The notes below the pieces were generated by a model. It was given only the letters and a program-made list of their open reading frames with translations. It did no database searches and was not told where the DNA came from. DNA of 64,000 nucleotides from Croceicoccus gelatinilyticus (GTDB taxonomy: Bacteria > Pseudomonadota > Alphaproteobacteria > Sphingomonadales > Sphingomonadaceae), in assembly GCF_018398395.1 (NCBI RefSeq), contig NZ_JAHCBF010000003.1, positions 62,001 through 126,000 on the forward strand, read 5' to 3'. A program made the translations under genes and the position numbers. How positions within the stretch are numbered: position 1 is the first letter of the stretch; each line of letters starts with the position of its first letter. This document shows, piece after piece, positions 45,047-54,088 of this stretch.

Positions 45047-45499
45047 ATGTCACAATCTCCTGAAATCAAGCTGCCCTCCGGCTACGCGCCCGCCTTCGCG
45101 CTGGCCTTTACCGATTCGAACGGCGACCTCGCTTTCGTCGGCACCGACCAACCGCTGCCGACCGCGGCCAGCGTGTCAATCGAGCCGATCGCTGAACCCA
45201 CTCCGCCCCAGCCGCTTTCCGGCACGAGCGCGACTAGCGCAATCGTCGGCCCCTTCGCCCCGCTGACCGGTCGCCCGATCGTCCTGGCGCTTACAGGAAC
45301 GTGGACCGGCACCGTCTCGTTGCTGCGCTCGGTCGATGGCGGCGCGACCAAGGTTAGCCTGACCGCAGGCGGCCTGCCCTGGGGCGACTATACCGCCAAC
45401 GTCTGCGAAGCTGCGTGGGAAGAAAGCGAGGCAGCGGCCGAGTTCTACCTCGACATCGCACCCGAGAGCGGCACCGTCGAATACCGGGTGTCGCAATGA
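45047..45499 (+). CDS. Phage-tail-like small protein upstream of tailspike-like gene
   Basis: 150 residues, no signal peptide. The second half (LTGTWTGTVSLLRSVDGGAT, then AAWEESEAAAEFYLDIAPESGTVEYRVSQ) has the pattern of small beta-sandwich proteins encoded beside tail-fibre genes in alphaproteobacterial phages, as I remember them; this is recollection, not a search. Its stop overlaps the start of the beta-helix gene (ATGA), so the two are made together. An AGGA precedes the ATG. Confidence 0.5.
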   Translation: MSQSPEIKLPSGYAPAFALAFTDSNGDLAFVGTDQPLPTAASVSIEPIAEPTPPQPLSGTSATSAIVGPFAPLTGRPIVLALTGTWTGTVSLLRSVDGGATKVSLTAGGLPWGDYTANVCEAAWEESEAAAEFYLDIAPESGTVEYRVSQ

Positions 45500-47454
45500 G
45501 CGGGCTGGACATTGTCGCGCGCGGTATGGGTGTCGCCGCGCAGGCCGCCATGCCGCGCCTGTTCGCCGATCTCGAAGGCGCTGCACTTCCCCGCACGCTA
45601 CTGCGCGTCGACACCGTGGGGCATACCACTTCGGGCCTTGGCGCAGCGGTCTATGTAAACGATGCGCTCTGCGATGAGGCGCTTGCTGCGGCCCACCCGC
45701 GCTTTGCCTTCACGGCAGCGGACGGTCGCGTCTTCCGCTTGCTCCCGGATTTCGGCAGCGTCAGTGTCGAACAAGGCGGCGCGGTCGGGGACGGCATCGC
45801 GAATGATCAGCCCGCCGTGCAGGCCACCATCGACTATGCCGAGGCGGTCGACGCGCGCGAAGTCGTGTTCGCAATGCCGCGCTATGCCATTTGGGCGACC
45901 ATGCGGACATCGCCGCGCGCATCGCGCTTTGAACTCGATGGTAGGCCGATCGTCATATCCAAGACGATGTCGCTGCGCGGCGCATCTGCAGACCGCAGCG
46001 TGCTCGACTTCCGCGGGTTGGGCGGCGTCGATCCGGAAACCAACTGGCAGGTCGTGCCCGACAGCCAGGGCTCGGCCACAAACGCGGTCTGGCGCGGCGG
46101 CGGCATTTTCCTCTTCGGCAACATGACCGAACCGGCAGAAGGCGAGGCGCTGAACATCGAGCGGTTCGAGATGAGCCGGCTTGTACTTAAGGGCAATCGC
46201 GAAAGGACCGGCAATTCCAACACGACCGCCAGCCTCGTCACCGGGGACGGGTGGGATACCTCGGACAAGGGTGTCAGCATCCACGACACATGGGTCGGCG
46301 ATCTTGTCATCAGCGACTGCGAAGTTCACGGCTTCAAGGGGGAGCTGTTCTTCATCGCCGGTTCCGACGCGCGCAGCCTTCATGCCGAGCGGCTGCACCT
46401 GCACACCACCAACGGCAATGCGTGGAACGCGGGCACCAACATCCGCGTCACCGCCGACAGTTGCGAGTTCGGCAACGCCCTGATCGCGCACGAGGATACG
46501 GGCAAGACTTTCGCCCGTTATACCAACTGCATCTGGCGCGATGCGAATACCGCGCCGCTGGGCAGCGGGCCGACGGACGGTATTCTCTACAATTATCTCT
46601 ATCCCACCCGAGACGAGACCGAGAGCGCGCCAATGACCCAGCTAGAAGGCTGCGTTTTCAAGAATATCGGGCAGCTGATGGTGGGCTGCTGGACGCGCGG
46701 GTCCATCCGCACGATCGACACCCAAGTCTATTTCTCGACCCCGCTCTACAGCGAGCTTCGCGACATCGACCTCGAGATTGAGGCCTGGATGGACCAGCGC
46801 GGCAATTATTCGCCGATCTCCATCGCCGGACCTTCAAACCTTACTACCCAAGTCAGCGGCGCGCCTGCCGGGACCTACCAGGTGCCGCCGCGCAACATGC
46901 GTATCCATGTTCGCACGTTGCGTACCGCCGTTGCCAAGGCCGCGGGGCGCGAATGGATCGCAGCGACATGGACCGGTTACGTCGAGCCGACCTGCCGGGT
47001 CATCGTGGAGGGTGAGGCGAACAAGGCGCCCTATGCGATCAATCCGGTGTCGATGCCCAAGTTCGATTTGCGCGACTATAATTCGACCCATGTATCGGCA
47101 GGCGCGTTCAACGGGGCGCACTCACTGGGCTGGATCGACCAGGACCTGACCGTCGTGCCAAGCGCGGTGCACATGGGCTATTACCAGTCGGCCGGTACCG
47201 ATCCGCGCGATGTCACGGTCGCGACCGAACCGGCAGCGGGATACGAGTATGGCTTCGCGCACGGGCAGAAGATCCGCTTCTACGCCTTTACCGACGGGCC
47301 GGGCATCCGCTTCGTCAAGGGCACCGCAGGCTTGCGAATGTCGCAGACGCGGACGCTGGTGAACAAGAAGGACTGGATCGAGTTCACGTTCGACAAGTAC
47401 GACGGGCGGGCTTGGGAAGAGAGTGGCTTCTTCTCCAGCGCAGACCCGACCTGA
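45496..47454 (+). CDS. Tailspike/pectate-lyase-like beta-helix protein
   Basis: 652 residues, no signal peptide. After a 90-residue N-terminal region comes the entry motif of tailspike and pectate-lyase-3 type helices, VEQGGAVGDGIANDQPAVQATIDYA (two parts, residues 91-115). A long series of beta-strand turns typical of a right-handed parallel beta-helix follows to about 430, and a beta-rich C-terminal region from about 500. Proteins of this build bind or cut polysaccharides; catalytic residues cannot be assigned. Its place between glycosyltransferases suggests it acts on the local polysaccharide. Phage origin or a cytoplasmic or unconventional export route are open. Confidence 0.65.
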   Translation: MSGLDIVARGMGVAAQAAMPRLFADLEGAALPRTLLRVDTVGHTTSGLGAAVYVNDALCDEALAAAHPRFAFTAADGRVFRLLPDFGSVSVEQGGAVGDGIANDQPAVQATIDYAEAVDAREVVFAMPRYAIWATMRTSPRASRFELDGRPIVISKTMSLRGASADRSVLDFRGLGGVDPETNWQVVPDSQGSATNAVWRGGGIFLFGNMTEPAEGEALNIERFEMSRLVLKGNRERTGNSNTTASLVTGDGWDTSDKGVSIHDTWVGDLVISDCEVHGFKGELFFIAGSDARSLHAERLHLHTTNGNAWNAGTNIRVTADSCEFGNALIAHEDTGKTFARYTNCIWRDANTAPLGSGPTDGILYNYLYPTRDETESAPMTQLEGCVFKNIGQLMVGCWTRGSIRTIDTQVYFSTPLYSELRDIDLEIEAWMDQRGNYSPISIAGPSNLTTQVSGAPAGTYQVPPRNMRIHVRTLRTAVAKAAGREWIAATWTGYVEPTCRVIVEGEANKAPYAINPVSMPKFDLRDYNSTHVSAGAFNGAHSLGWIDQDLTVVPSAVHMGYYQSAGTDPRDVTVATEPAAGYEYGFAHGQKIRFYAFTDGPGIRFVKGTAGLRMSQTRTLVNKKDWIEFTFDKYDGRAWEESGFFSSADPT

Positions 47455-47460
47455 CCCGTT

Positions 47461-47496
47461 GGCGGGCCTCAACCCATCAGGCGTTCGAGGCCCGCC
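47461..47496. terminator. Long inverted repeat at convergent gene ends
   Basis: Perfect 10-base arms GGCGGGCCTC and GAGGCCCGCC separated by 16 bases. The repeat lies between the beta-helix gene and the converging glycosyltransferase and covers the last codons of the latter. No T-run on either side. Confidence 0.45.
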
Positions 47497-48566
47497 ACAA
47501 AATGGCGCACGTCGCCACGTTCGGCGCTGTCGTACGCGGCGGCGGCCATGCGTTTGCGCGTGGCCTCGTCCGTGCCGATCGCTTCCATCGCGGCCAGCAT
47601 CTGCGCGTGCGAATCCGAGGCAACCGCAAACCCGTTCACGAGATTGTCGAGCACGACATCAGTCGCCCCGCACTGGGTGGAGGCGATGACGGGAAGCCCG
47701 CTGGCCAGGGCCTCGATCACTACGAGGCCATACTGTTCCTCGATACTGGGCAACAGGAGAGCGGCACTGCGCTGCATCGCTTCGGTCACTTCAGCGGTCG
47801 GACAAAGCCCGCGGAAATCGACCTGACCCGCAATGCCCAGCGCCTGCGCCTTTGCCTCCAGTTCGGAACGCAGGGGCCCGTCTCCCAAAATCTCCAGTCG
47901 CCGTGCCGTGCCGTTGCGCGCGACGTATTGCGCGAAACATTCGAGCGTGAAGGCAATGTTCTTCTTCGGCACCAGCCGCGCGACGACGAGGAAAGGCCGC
48001 GTGGCTCCGTCGACTTCGGCGATGGCATCGGGGTTCTGTAACCGCAGCCGTTCGACCGACAGCGTGTCGTAACCGGTCACCGCGTCCTTCAAACCGAGGA
48101 AACGCATATAGCGGACCGAACGCTCGCTCCCCACGATCGCCCCGCAATAGGGCTTGAGCAGGACCGATTTCCCGCTTTCGCGCCACCACTTGCGGTCATA
48201 GTCGTCGAACTTGGACGCGATCATCGCATAGGGCCTGCGCCCCGTCGCGCGCAGCCAGCCGGCGGCCATGAACACGCCGGGAAATTCGTAGTGACACATG
48301 AAAACGTCGCGCGCATCGCTTTCCCCCACGGCGGCAACGATCTTGCGGGCAAGGATCGGCGGCGTCAGCTCGTCATGCGATTTCGCCAAAGTGACCGTGC
48401 GAAACCGGTTCGAGCTGCCTTCCTCCCAGTCATACATGTTGGACTTGCTGGCGATCTGGATCGCGGTCAGGTCATAGCCTGCGTCGGCAACCGCATTCAG
48501 CCGGTCGTAGTGATTGGGGCCGAAATTTTCCCAAAGCAGTACAATAGGTTTCTTGCCGGAAGGCAT
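47469..48566 (-). CDS. Glycosyltransferase, GT4 type
   Basis: 365 residues, GT-B fold. The donor domain has RPFLVVARLVPKKNIAFTLECF, LEILGDGPLRSELEA and the E-x7-E motif SIEEQYGLVVIEALASGLP. The N terminus (IVLLWENFGPNHYDRLNA) is of the type that binds a lipid-linked acceptor. It probably adds a hexose to the repeat unit. It is divergent from the polymerase gene with a 166-base gap. Confidence 0.9.
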   Translation of the reverse strand: MPSGKKPIVLLWENFGPNHYDRLNAVADAGYDLTAIQIASKSNMYDWEEGSSNRFRTVTLAKSHDELTPPILARKIVAAVGESDARDVFMCHYEFPGVFMAAGWLRATGRRPYAMIASKFDDYDRKWWRESGKSVLLKPYCGAIVGSERSVRYMRFLGLKDAVTGYDTLSVERLRLQNPDAIAEVDGATRPFLVVARLVPKKNIAFTLECFAQYVARNGTARRLEILGDGPLRSELEAKAQALGIAGQVDFRGLCPTAEVTEAMQRSAALLLPSIEEQYGLVVIEALASGLPVIASTQCGATDVVLDNLVNGFAVASDSHAQMLAAMEAIGTDEATRKRMAAAAYDSAERGDVRHFVAGLERLMG

Positions 48567-48732
48567 GAACTGGCAATCCCGATGCTCGCGAAGCGGCAGG
48601 CCATAAGCCAGTTGCCGGGGACTGGCAAACCGTTCGCAAGGATGCTCGCACCCGCGGGGTTTCTAAGCCGGGCCTTCACGACTATGGTCAGCGACAGCGC
48701 ACCTCACTCGCCAGAGCGAATTTCCCCCGGAC

Positions 48733-50157
48733 ATGTACGACCTGCTGCTTCTCGCCTCGACGCTGTTCTACATCGCGGTCGTCTTTATCTACGTGCATCG
48801 CCCGGCCGCCTCGGTGTTCCACCCGGCGTCGCTCTACCTGTTGTTCCACGGCTTCATCTTCGTCCTGCGCCCGATCGTGGCGCGACTGATGGACTTTGAA
48901 TTCGTTTACGCGACCTTCAAGTTCCAGCCCTCTCTTTCGGACAAGATGACGGTCATCCTCGCCGCGAACCTCGGCATGGTAACGTTTGTCGCCACGGCCA
49001 TGTCTGTCGCGCGCCAGCCCGTCGTGTTCGAGCGTGACACTTACGACGAGATTTCGCGCCGGTCGCTGCGCAAGCCGTTCATAGCCGCCGCAATGATCCT
49101 TGCACCCATCGGGCTATATTCGATTTACGATTACTGGATGAGCTCGGCCTCGGACGCCAGCACGATGGTATTCGACGCCGAAACGAACATCCGCATCAAC
49201 ACCACGGGCAGCGGCTATTTCTTCGAGATGCAGTTGGTGCTGGCCTCGCTCTCGGTCGTCACGGCATGGCTTTACCGGTTTCGCTGGTGGGCATTGTTGC
49301 CGTTCGCCTTCTTCGTGTTCCTGAAGGCCGGTTCGGGCGGACGAGGAGCATTCGTTTATGCGTCCTTCGCACTCATACTGCTCTGGCTGTGGGAGAACCG
49401 GCGCAAATGGCCCGAGTGGCGCGCCATGGCGCTGGGCGTCGGTGTGCTGCTGCTGTTCAACTTCGTCGTCGCCGATCGCGGCAAGGCAATTCGCTCGCTC
49501 GTCGTGACAGATGAAGCGCGCACTTACGATCGCGCCGCCCTCAAACCGCTGGAGCACATGGACTTCGCGAACATGGAGTACTTCGAGTACCTCGTTTATG
49601 CAGTCCCCCAGCGGTCGGGCACGTACGACTATTTCCTGTCGAATCTGCAGATCTTTACCGAGTGGATTCCCCGCGCGCTCTGGTCCGGAAAACCGGTCGG
49701 CGCGCCGATCAAGACGATTAACCTGTTCGATTATGGCAGCCCGCTGGGAATGACGAACTCGTTGCCGGGAATGGGCTGGTACGAATGGGGCTGGATCGGC
49801 GTGGTGATCCAGTGCGCGGTCTTCGCGCTGATCTTCGGCTTCGCCTACCGCTGGCTGCTGATCGGCCGGCGCAGCACGTTCGCGCTGCTCGTCTATATGC
49901 TTTTCCTCGCCACAGCCGTGATCGGGTTTCGCGACGGTTCACTGCTGTCGACGATCAGGATGTCGCTTTTCTACCTCGTCATCCCGCTCGGCCTGTGGTG
50001 GGGCATTGCCCGGATGCTGAACATCCCAGGCGCGATGGCCATGCGCGAGGATGCGCAGCGCAGGCTGCCCCAGGGGGCCGCACTGCAGGAACGCGCGGCG
50101 ATGACACCTGCCGAAAGGCGCAAGGCGCTCGCCCGCCTGGTGCCTGCTTCGCGCTGA
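48733..50157 (+). CDS. Oligosaccharide repeat-unit polymerase (Wzy-like)
   Basis: 474 residues with about ten to twelve membrane helices and a large central loop (about 250-330) that includes RSGTYDYFLSNLQIFTEWIPRALWSGKPVG. This fits O-antigen or exopolysaccharide polymerases, which join repeat units in the periplasm. Wzy proteins diverge strongly, so the call rests on topology and context. It converges on the flippase gene, 10 bases between stops. Confidence 0.75.
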   Translation: MYDLLLLASTLFYIAVVFIYVHRPAASVFHPASLYLLFHGFIFVLRPIVARLMDFEFVYATFKFQPSLSDKMTVILAANLGMVTFVATAMSVARQPVVFERDTYDEISRRSLRKPFIAAAMILAPIGLYSIYDYWMSSASDASTMVFDAETNIRINTTGSGYFFEMQLVLASLSVVTAWLYRFRWWALLPFAFFVFLKAGSGGRGAFVYASFALILLWLWENRRKWPEWRAMALGVGVLLLFNFVVADRGKAIRSLVVTDEARTYDRAALKPLEHMDFANMEYFEYLVYAVPQRSGTYDYFLSNLQIFTEWIPRALWSGKPVGAPIKTINLFDYGSPLGMTNSLPGMGWYEWGWIGVVIQCAVFALIFGFAYRWLLIGRRSTFALLVYMLFLATAVIGFRDGSLLSTIRMSLFYLVIPLGLWWGIARMLNIPGAMAMREDAQRRLPQGAALQERAAMTPAERRKALARLVPASR

Positions 50158-50167
50158 AACACGCCAG

Positions 50168-51544
50168 TCAGCGCCGGCTGAGGAACCTGACAAGCATCGC
50201 CTTCACGCGCCCCGGCGCACGGCGAAGAGCCGCTGCGTGCAGCAGATCCATGCGCCACGCCTGGAAGCCGACCCAGCCCAGCATCGCCGCATCGAAACAC
50301 ATTGCGGCCAGAGCCGCGCCTTCGGGCCCCATGCGGCGCGACAGGACGAAAGCCATCAGCACCGACAGCGTCGCCAGCCCTGCAAAGACGTAGCTGAACC
50401 GCTCATGCTCGTTGACCGCCATCATCAGGTTGCTGATAGGCACCCAGAGCCCGTTCAGCACCATCGCCGCCGTCAGCATCGCGACCAGAAGGTAACCGGG
50501 CGAGATCTCTCCGCCAGTCCACAGCGCGACGAGCCACGGTCCTGCCGCGAACAGCACGACCGCCGTGGGGAGCAATACGATCAGCCCGGTCATGATCGAC
50601 AACGCGACCAGTTCCTCGCGCTTGGCAACATCGCCCCGCGCATGGGCGACGGTGAATTCAGGCATCGAGGCAATGTTGATCACGCCTGTTACCTGCACCG
50701 CGGCGCGGGTCAGCGTCCGTACGCTGGTGAAATAGGGTACCGCCGCTGCCCCCGCCGCTGCGCCAATGGCAAGGATCATGCCTTGCATCGACAGCGCGTA
50801 GCACAGCGGGATGAGCATCATGGCGAGCGCCGGCCGGATCAGGCGGCGCAGTTCCGGCGTCTTCACCCGCCAGCGCCACTGCGACAGCCAAGGTACCTTG
50901 CGCGCAATCGCGATCCGCATCACCGCCAGAATGATCGCGTGGCCGACCAGATAGCACAGCGCCGCGCCCAGCAAGCCGCCGCCTGTCAGCACCCAGCCCC
51001 ACAGGGCTATTGTCTCGATCGCGGTCGCCGCTGTGATCAGATAGATCGCCGTGGGATAGTACCCACCAGCGCGAAGCCCGGCGCGCGCGATCGCGAACTG
51101 CTGCCCCAGCACGCCCCAAGCCACGATAACGAGGACCGTGGCAATGGCCTCGCCGCCCGCCGCCGCCTGCGCGAACGCGAGAAGATTACTCCCCGGCCAG
51201 AGAAGCACGACTGCACAGACCGCGACCACCGCGATGCCGATCAGGGTCACGCCCGACTGCACCGCCTGCATCGTGCGCAGCGCATCTGCGCGTCTGTCCT
51301 GTGCGGCGGCAGCGGCGATGTCGTTGGCCGCCGCGCCGATCAGGCCCAGGTCGCTCATGGCGAGGTAATAGGGAATCGAGAACAGGATCAGCCAGACCCC
51401 GTAGGTCTCCAGCCCCCAGTTCGTCGCAAGGATCGGCACCGACACCAGTTGCACGACCATGTTGACCGCCTGACTGGTGCCTTGGGCCCCGATATTGCCG
51501 CCAAGGCCCGGACCGCTCATGCGCGATACGACACGGCGGATCAT
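50168..51544 (-). CDS. Polysaccharide flippase (Wzx-like, MOP superfamily)
   Basis: 458 residues with about twelve membrane helices. The start (GNIGAQGTSQAVNMVVQLVSVPIL) and the segment YGVWLILFSIPYYLAMSDLGL are typical of the lipopolysaccharide biosynthesis/flippase family. It moves the lipid-linked repeat unit to the periplasm for the Wzy enzyme. The ATG overlaps the stop of the upstream glycosyltransferase (ATGA). Confidence 0.88.
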   Translation of the reverse strand: MIRRVVSRMSGPGLGGNIGAQGTSQAVNMVVQLVSVPILATNWGLETYGVWLILFSIPYYLAMSDLGLIGAAANDIAAAAAQDRRADALRTMQAVQSGVTLIGIAVVAVCAVVLLWPGSNLLAFAQAAAGGEAIATVLVIVAWGVLGQQFAIARAGLRAGGYYPTAIYLITAATAIETIALWGWVLTGGGLLGAALCYLVGHAIILAVMRIAIARKVPWLSQWRWRVKTPELRRLIRPALAMMLIPLCYALSMQGMILAIGAAAGAAAVPYFTSVRTLTRAAVQVTGVINIASMPEFTVAHARGDVAKREELVALSIMTGLIVLLPTAVVLFAAGPWLVALWTGGEISPGYLLVAMLTAAMVLNGLWVPISNLMMAVNEHERFSYVFAGLATLSVLMAFVLSRRMGPEGAALAAMCFDAAMLGWVGFQAWRMDLLHAAALRRAPGRVKAMLVRFLSRR

Positions 51545-52791
51545 GTGGCTGGCCTTGCAGGCCGGCGGGCAATCAGCTCCGCCTCAGTAGAATTCAGAAT
51601 ACCGTCCAGCGCCCAACGCTCTCGCGCTCGCAACAGCGCCTCTGCGCCCAGCCGGTCAGCAAGAGGCTCATCGTCGGCAAGCCGCTCGATCGCATTGGCA
51701 AGCGCGCGCGCGTCTTCGGGCATGGTAACGATGCCGCAGCCTTCGCATTCCTCGGCAAGTCCGGTTCCCGCCTCCGCCGTGGCAATCACGGGACGGCCCG
51801 AAGCGAGAATATTCGTCAGCTTAGACGGCAGGACGAGATCGGCCGCCCCTGCCTTTTGCGGCAGGAGGTGGGCGTGAGCGAGTGCGAGAAGATCACCCAC
51901 TTTCTCGCGCGGCTGGAGATCGTGAAACTGGATATTGGCGAGCCCCTCGGCCTGAGCCTCCAGCTTCTGACGGTTCGGCCCCTCACCGCAAATCACGAAC
52001 GCAAGATCGCCGCGGTCTGACAGAAGGCGCGCTGCATCGATCACGACATCAAGCCCCTGCTTGTTCGCTATATTGCCTGAATAGAGCAGGACCTTGCGCC
52101 CTTCGAGCCCCCACGCGCGGACGTATGGCGATGCCCCGCTTGTTCCCCCGCCCGCTGCCATGATCGTGTCGGCGTGATTGGCCCAGTTGCGCATCTCGAA
52201 CGTGTCGCGGGCATCGAAACCCTTGGCCTCCAGCCGCGTGCACATGGCGGGGCTGATCGTCGAGGCGAAATCGGCAAGGCCGAATAGAAATCGTTCGACT
52301 GCGCGGCCCAATCGGGCAACCGCTCCCTTACCCGACAGAAGACCGGTCGCCTGCGCGGCTTCGAGTTCGAAATCCTGCACGTGGACCCACAATTTCGCGC
52401 CCGAAAAGCGCGCGGCCATTGCGCCGACCGGCATTGCCAACAGTGACGGCGCGACGACGAGGACATGGTCCGGCTTCATCCGCCGCGCCTGCTTCACAGC
52501 CGGAAAAAGCGCAGAAAGCGTAAAGCTGGCGAGATGGATCAGTCGCTTCAGCCCGCCCGGATCGCGCGGAATGTAGTGCGGTACGCGAGTGATGCCGACG
52601 CCGCCCTGCGTGCGCCGGTTCCAGCGCGCGGGATATCCCGGCAGCGGCGCCCATTGCGGGTAATAGGAACGTCCGGTGACGACCTCGACACGGTGGCCGC
52701 GCGCCACCAGTCCTTCGGCCAGTCCCGCCGTATAGGGGCCGATGCCGACAGGCTCCGGCGCATAGTTCAGACCCACCACGAGGATCCGCAA
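51541..52791 (-). CDS. WcaI-like glycosyltransferase
   Basis: About 416 residues. The N-terminal RILVVGLNYAPEPVGIGPYT and RGHRVEVVTGRSYYPQW are the hallmarks of the WcaI/fucosyltransferase group of GT4 enzymes. The donor half has LLYSGNIANKQGLD and LPQKAGAADLVLPSKLTNILASGRP. Placement beside gmd and fcl supports transfer of fucose or a GDP-sugar. The start is unsettled: TTG 52791 has a GAGGG close by, and TTG 52818 would overlap fcl by about 11 bases. Confidence 0.88.
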   Translation of the reverse strand: MRILVVGLNYAPEPVGIGPYTAGLAEGLVARGHRVEVVTGRSYYPQWAPLPGYPARWNRRTQGGVGITRVPHYIPRDPGGLKRLIHLASFTLSALFPAVKQARRMKPDHVLVVAPSLLAMPVGAMAARFSGAKLWVHVQDFELEAAQATGLLSGKGAVARLGRAVERFLFGLADFASTISPAMCTRLEAKGFDARDTFEMRNWANHADTIMAAGGGTSGASPYVRAWGLEGRKVLLYSGNIANKQGLDVVIDAARLLSDRGDLAFVICGEGPNRQKLEAQAEGLANIQFHDLQPREKVGDLLALAHAHLLPQKAGAADLVLPSKLTNILASGRPVIATAEAGTGLAEECEGCGIVTMPEDARALANAIERLADDEPLADRLGAEALLRARERWALDGILNSTEAELIARRPARPAT

Positions 52792-52807
52792 GGGACCCTC
52801 GGGATCG

Positions 52808-53767
52808 TCAGCCGCCAAGACGCACCTGGCGTGCTTCGCCCGACCGGAATTCGCGATAGACCTCCTCGATCCCTTCGCGAAGCCCGATGCGGGCCTGCCA
52901 GCCGAGGTCCGAAAGCTTGGACACGTCGAGCCGCTTGCGCATTGTACCGTCAGGGCGGGAAGTGTCGAATTCCAGCCTGCCTTCGAACCCGACGACATCT
53001 GCAATCATGCGGGCAAGCTCGCCGATTTCGAGGTCCACCCCGCAACCGATGTTGACCTGCCCGGCTGCCGAGAAATGCTCCATCAGGAACACGCAGGCAT
53101 CGGCAAGGTCGTCGACGTGCAGGAATTCGCGGCGCGGCTTGCCCGACCCCCAGACGACGACGGCATCATCACCCGCGACTTTCGCCTCGTGCGTCTTGCG
53201 CATCAGCGCGGGCAGGACGTGGCTGGTTTCAAGGTCGAAGTTGTCACCCGGACCATAGAGGTTCGTCGGCATGGCCGAGATGAAGTCACAGCCATATTCC
53301 GCGCGATAGGCATCGCACAGCATGACGCCTGCAATCTTCGCAATGGCGTACCACTTGTTCGTGGCTTCCAGCGGACCGGTCAGCAGGGCATCCTCGGCAA
53401 TCGGCTGGGCCGCATCGCGCGGGTAGATGCAGGACGAGCCGAGCATCAGCAGCTTACCCACGCCCGCCTGACGTGCCGCTTCGACGACATTCGCCTCGAT
53501 CATCAGGTTGTCGTAGAGGAACTGCGCCGGATAGCTGTCATTCGCAAGGATGCCGCCAACGCGGGCTGCGGCCATGAAGACCGCGTCGGGGCGGTTGGCT
53601 TCGAACCATGCGTTCACCGCAGCCTGATCGCGCAAGTCGGTTGACCGCTCGCTCGTCAGCACTTCGCATCCGGTGGCGGCGAGCCGACGCACGATGGCGG
53701 AACCCACCATGCCGCGATGGCCCGCGACATAGACCCGCTTGCCGCGAAGTTCGTAAATACCGCTCAT
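52808..53767 (-). CDS. fcl: GDP-L-fucose synthase
   Basis: A 319-residue short-chain dehydrogenase-type enzyme. The NADP loop GHRGMVGSAI is near the N terminus, the YxxxK pair is in NKWYAIAKIAG, and GSSCIYPRDAAQPI is characteristic. It epimerises and reduces the gmd product to GDP-L-fucose. ATG 53767 has GGAG nine bases upstream. The start overlaps the stop of the broken frame upstream (ATGA), a trace of lost coupling. Confidence 0.95.
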   Translation of the reverse strand: MSGIYELRGKRVYVAGHRGMVGSAIVRRLAATGCEVLTSERSTDLRDQAAVNAWFEANRPDAVFMAAARVGGILANDSYPAQFLYDNLMIEANVVEAARQAGVGKLLMLGSSCIYPRDAAQPIAEDALLTGPLEATNKWYAIAKIAGVMLCDAYRAEYGCDFISAMPTNLYGPGDNFDLETSHVLPALMRKTHEAKVAGDDAVVVWGSGKPRREFLHVDDLADACVFLMEHFSAAGQVNIGCGVDLEIGELARMIADVVGFEGRLEFDTSRPDGTMRKRLDVSKLSDLGWQARIGLREGIEEVYREFRSGEARQVRLGG

Positions 53768-54005
53768 CCCGCGATCTCCATACGCTTCCAATCAATCCAG
53801 TCGGGCCGGGCCGTATCGCGCGAGGCGATCTTGCGAGCAAAAAATCGATCACTCGACATGATGGCACGGGTGCCGATGCTCGCGGGGTCTATGTCGCAGA
53901 AAACCGGATTCGGGCCCATGTTCGACAGTGGCCTGACTGTCGAAGGCCAGTCCAGCCCCCGCATCACGCCTGCGTCACCCGGCATCGTACCGCCCCTGAA
54001 CTAGG
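53764..54005 (-). pseudogene. C-terminal remnant of a GT14-type (core-2/I-branching-like) glycosyltransferase
   Basis: A frame of about 75 residues that ends at the fcl start. It reads RGLDWP, then GPNPVFCDID, SSDRFFARKI and DWIDWKR. That spacing resembles the end of core-2/I-branching (GT14) glycosyltransferases, where a DW motif is followed by an x-S-D-x-FARK motif. No start, acceptor domain or upstream part remains, and a TAG lies just ahead in frame. Its TGA overlaps the fcl ATG, so the intact gene was probably coupled to fcl. Family assignment is by eye. Confidence 0.45.
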
Positions 54006-54088
54006 TAGGCCGACGCAAGAATTTCCTGCGCCGCCTCGATTTCTGCTGGCCTGATCGAAGTGCAGACCAGCGGTATGCGGTGGCTCAT
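53975..54088 (-). pseudogene. N-terminal remnant of a DegT/DnrJ-type sugar aminotransferase
   Basis: Its ATG overlaps the gmd stop (TGATG), as in a coupled gene. It encodes only 37 residues before a TGA. The peptide (RIPLVCTSI, AEIEAAQEILASAYLVQG) follows the start of DegT/DnrJ/EryC1 PLP enzymes (IPL..., EIEAV.EVL.SG.L.QG). In a gmd-containing cluster the natural candidate is a perosamine synthase, which aminates the gmd product. The rest of the gene is missing. Too short for certainty. Confidence 0.45.
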
